In this document: positions 6,543 through 8,289 of the stretch, piece after piece
Position numbering within the stretch: the stretch's first letter is position 1
Layout: the number at the start of each line of letters is the position of its first letter
From: an uncultured Pseudomonadales bacterium
GTDB taxonomy: Bacteria; Pseudomonadota; Gammaproteobacteria; Pseudomonadales; IMCC2047
Length of the DNA: 8,289 bases
Direction of reading: 5' to 3'
Assembly: GCA_947258895.1 (NCBI GenBank)
Contig: CAMYKE010000043.1
Span: forward strand, 1-8,289
Translations under genes and position numbers: made by a program
The notes under the pieces: generated by a model
What the model was told of the DNA's origin: nothing
The model's input: only the letters and a program-made list of their open reading frames with translations
Database searches by the model: none

Positions 6543-7991
6543 ATGCGCGTGCAAATAATTATGCGGATTATGGGCATCCTGCTGATGTTCTTCAGCCTGA
6601 CCATGCTGATACCCACCGCGCTGGCGGTCGCCTATGATGAAAACTCCGGGCGGGCATTTGCAACTTCCCTGCTGGTGATCTTCTGTGCCGGCCTGATCGT
6701 GTGGGCGCCGGTACGTAATGTTCGCCGGGAATTACGCACCCGCGACGGCTTCGTAATTACCGCGCTGTTCTGGTTTGTGCTGGGTGGCGTTGGGGCACTG
6801 CCGCTATACCTGACCCAAACGCTGGAGCTCTCGGTCGTCGACGCCGTGTTCGAATCCATTTCCGGGCTCACGACCACGGGCGCCACCGTTATCGTGGGGC
6901 TCGACGAGCTACCCCGATCGGTGCTGTTTTATCGCCAGCAACTGCAGTGGCTTGGTGGCATGGGCATTATCGTGCTGGCGGTGGCGATACTGCCAATGCT
7001 TGGCATCGGCGGGATGCAGCTATATCGCGCCGAGACCCCCGGACCGGTCAAGGATGCCAAGCTCACCCCGCGGATTACAGAGACAGCCAAGGCGCTCTGG
7101 TATATTTACGCTTCGCTTACAGCGGCTTGCTGCCTCGCCTACTGGGCTGCCGGCATGTCTTTTTTTGATGCTCTGTGTCACAGTTTTTCCACCGTCGCGA
7201 TCGGCGGTTTTTCCAATTACGATGCCAGCATTGGCCATTTCGACAGCCCCGTGATCGAAGCCATTTGTATCCTGTTTATGATCATTTCGGGCGTCAATTT
7301 CGGATTACATTTTTTCGTCTGGCGCAAGCTACGCTTCGGCCAGTATTTCAGGGATCCGGAATTTCGCTTTTACCTGGGCCTGCTCGCCAGTATCAGCGTG
7401 ATCGCCTGTAGCCTGCTCATCTACAACGGCACCTACGGTCCGCTGCAGGCCATCCGCACCGGTCTGTTTGAAGTCGTATCCATTGCGACCACCACCGGCT
7501 TTGAAACCGCCAGTTATGCCCACTGGCCCACCGTGCTGCCCTTTATGCTGTTTGTCGCGGCGTTTGCCGGCGGTTGTGCCGGATCCACGGGCGGAGGCAT
7601 GAAGGTAATTCGCATCCTGCTGCTGACCAAGCAGGGAATTCGCGAGGTAAAGCGCCTGATACACCCCAACGGGGTCTTTCCGATCAAGGTTGGCAGTCAG
7701 GCGGTATCGGACCGGGTAGTGGAAGCCGTCTGGGGATTCTTCTCAATCTATATACTGGTGTTCGTATTTATGCTGATGGCATTGCTGGCCACCGGTATCG
7801 ACCAGGTCACCGCCTGGTCAGCGGTCGGCGCAACGCTGAATAACCTTGGCCCCGGATTGGGCGAGGTGGCGGACAACTATGCCGGCTTGAACCCTACCGC
7901 AAAATGGGTGTTGTGCCTGTCGATGCTGCTGGGCCGCCTGGAGGTCTTTACCCTGATCGTGATCCTGTCACCGATGTTCTGGCGCAAATAA
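6543..7991 (+). CDS. trkH: Trk potassium uptake system membrane pore protein TrkH
   Basis: TrkH is the inner-membrane channel-like subunit that carries potassium into the cell and is gated by TrkA. The product is 482 residues, one shorter than E. coli TrkH. It has the superfamily layout of four repeated membrane-pore loop-membrane units preceded by extra N-terminal membrane segments (about 8-30 and 41-57). The pore loops and their filter glycines are visible: GLTTTGAT (108-115, Gly113), TVAIGGFS (217-224), IATTTGF (314-320, Gly319) and TLNNLGPGLG (431-440, Gly436). The intramembrane gating loop after the third pore helix is present as GGCAGSTGGGMK (343-354). The conserved Arg of the last unit is in GRLEVFT (Arg465). 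The start at 6543 aligns with the E. coli N-terminus; internal Met codons at residues 7 and 10 would cut into the first helix. Its partner trkA lies directly upstream. Confidence 0.97.
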   Translation: MRVQIIMRIMGILLMFFSLTMLIPTALAVAYDENSGRAFATSLLVIFCAGLIVWAPVRNVRRELRTRDGFVITALFWFVLGGVGALPLYLTQTLELSVVDAVFESISGLTTTGATVIVGLDELPRSVLFYRQQLQWLGGMGIIVLAVAILPMLGIGGMQLYRAETPGPVKDAKLTPRITETAKALWYIYASLTAACCLAYWAAGMSFFDALCHSFSTVAIGGFSNYDASIGHFDSPVIEAICILFMIISGVNFGLHFFVWRKLRFGQYFRDPEFRFYLGLLASISVIACSLLIYNGTYGPLQAIRTGLFEVVSIATTTGFETASYAHWPTVLPFMLFVAAFAGGCAGSTGGGMKVIRILLLTKQGIREVKRLIHPNGVFPIKVGSQAVSDRVVEAVWGFFSIYILVFVFMLMALLATGIDQVTAWSAVGATLNNLGPGLGEVADNYAGLNPTAKWVLCLSMLLGRLEVFTLIVILSPMFWRK

Positions 7992-8059
7992 CACCTGGCT
8001 ATAGACACCAACAAGCAATGTTTTAGCCGGAATGATAGTAAGTACTCACTTTTGAGTGG
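7992..8059. terminator. Convergent gap with weak hairpins between trkH and the acyltransferase gene
   Basis: The plus-strand run and the minus-strand gene meet here, so transcription must end in or near this gap. The best compact hairpin is ACTCA (8044-8048) and TGAGT (8053-8057) with a four-base loop. A second inverted repeat with a long loop is CTGGCTA (7995-8001) and TAGCCGG (8024-8030), including one G-T pair. Neither is GC-rich or followed by a proper T-run on either strand, so these are weak candidates and termination may use Rho. Confidence 0.25.
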
Positions 8060-8289
8060 CTATTTAAAATTGTAGTGCTCAGAGCGTCCTTCCCGGATTT
8101 TGCGAAAGCGTTTGTATTCCCACTGGTATTGCGCGGGCGCCTCCCGTACACAGGCTTCCACCCCTGCATTTAATGCCGCAACCGATAGTTGCAGGTCTTC
8201 GGAGTAAATGGCCGGTTCTGCCAATCGAAAGACCAGCTCAAAGCCTGCCGCGTGCGGTATCCTCCTGGCATACGCGAATACGACTGCGG
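8060..8289 (-). CDS. Lipid A biosynthesis acyltransferase (LpxL/HtrB family), C-terminal fragment
   Basis: Only the last 75 codons lie in the window; the gene enters from the right edge and ends with TAG at 8060-8062. The fragment begins AVVFAYARRIP and contains a stretch like GFELVF, then LNAGVEACVREAPAQYQWEYKRFRK (about 40-63), ending NFK. The pattern of a conserved asparagine helix followed by P-QY-W-Y-RF-K close to the C-terminus is characteristic of LpxL/LpxM late acyltransferases, which add lauroyl or myristoyl chains to lipid A precursor at the inner membrane. The N-terminal membrane anchor and the catalytic HxxxxD/E motif are outside the window, so activity and the exact subtype cannot be judged. 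A lipid A acyltransferase gene near the trk/rsmB/fmt/def cluster is also known in Pseudomonas, which supports the call. It is convergent with trkH, separated by 68 bases. Confidence 0.87.
   Translation of the reverse strand, partial: AVVFAYARRIPHAAGFELVFRLAEPAIYSEDLQLSVAALNAGVEACVREAPAQYQWEYKRFRKIREGRSEHYNFK

Noticed and set aside
1..8289. A search by eye for a new defence system, mobile element, CRISPR array, tRNA or phage gene.
   Set aside because: All substantial coding sequence is explained by known housekeeping families in a conserved order, the gaps are short, and no direct-repeat array, terminal inverted repeats, transposase or tRNA-like fold was seen.

Overview
This window looks like a chromosomal housekeeping segment from a moderately GC-rich gammaproteobacterium. 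Every long gene resembles its Pseudomonas or Escherichia coli counterpart. The gene order is lpxL-like / trkH-trkA-rsmB-fmt-def / lysM-dprA, which is a well-known gammaproteobacterial neighbourhood; E. coli keeps def-fmt-rsmB-trkA next to a divergent dprA. I cannot name a genus. The paired Trk genes and the LysM gene between def and dprA fit a Pseudomonas-like or marine gammaproteobacterial lineage better than enterics.

Layout. Positions 1-899 (minus) hold dprA, cut off at its C-terminus by the window edge. Positions 1013-2062 (minus) hold a secreted LysM-domain protein, probably in one transcript with dprA. Positions 2063-2254 are an AT-rich divergent intergenic region with the promoters for both directions. 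Positions 2255-7991 (plus) hold the tight run def, fmt, rsmB, trkA, trkH. Of these, fmt and rsmB overlap by four bases, rsmB and trkA are three bases apart, and trkA and trkH are separated by a 94-base GC-rich gap. Positions 7992-8059 are a short convergent gap. Positions 8060-8289 (minus) hold the C-terminal end of a lipid A acyltransferase (LpxL/HtrB family), truncated by the window edge.

How the genes work together. Fmt formylates initiator Met-tRNA and Def removes the formyl group from new proteins, so the two act at either end of N-formylmethionine use. RsmB methylates 16S rRNA at C967. TrkA and TrkH are the cytoplasmic gating ring and the membrane pore of one potassium uptake system. 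DprA loads RecA on incoming single-stranded DNA during transformation. The LysM protein probably acts at the cell envelope.

I found no mobile element, CRISPR array, RNA gene, phage gene or new defence system, and I do not think the window contains an undescribed system. The points worth a second look are small regulatory ones: a symmetric -10-like element in the divergent promoter region, a def start without a visible Shine-Dalgarno sequence, and a palindrome-rich trkA-trkH gap with a 28-codon ORF ending three bases before trkH.
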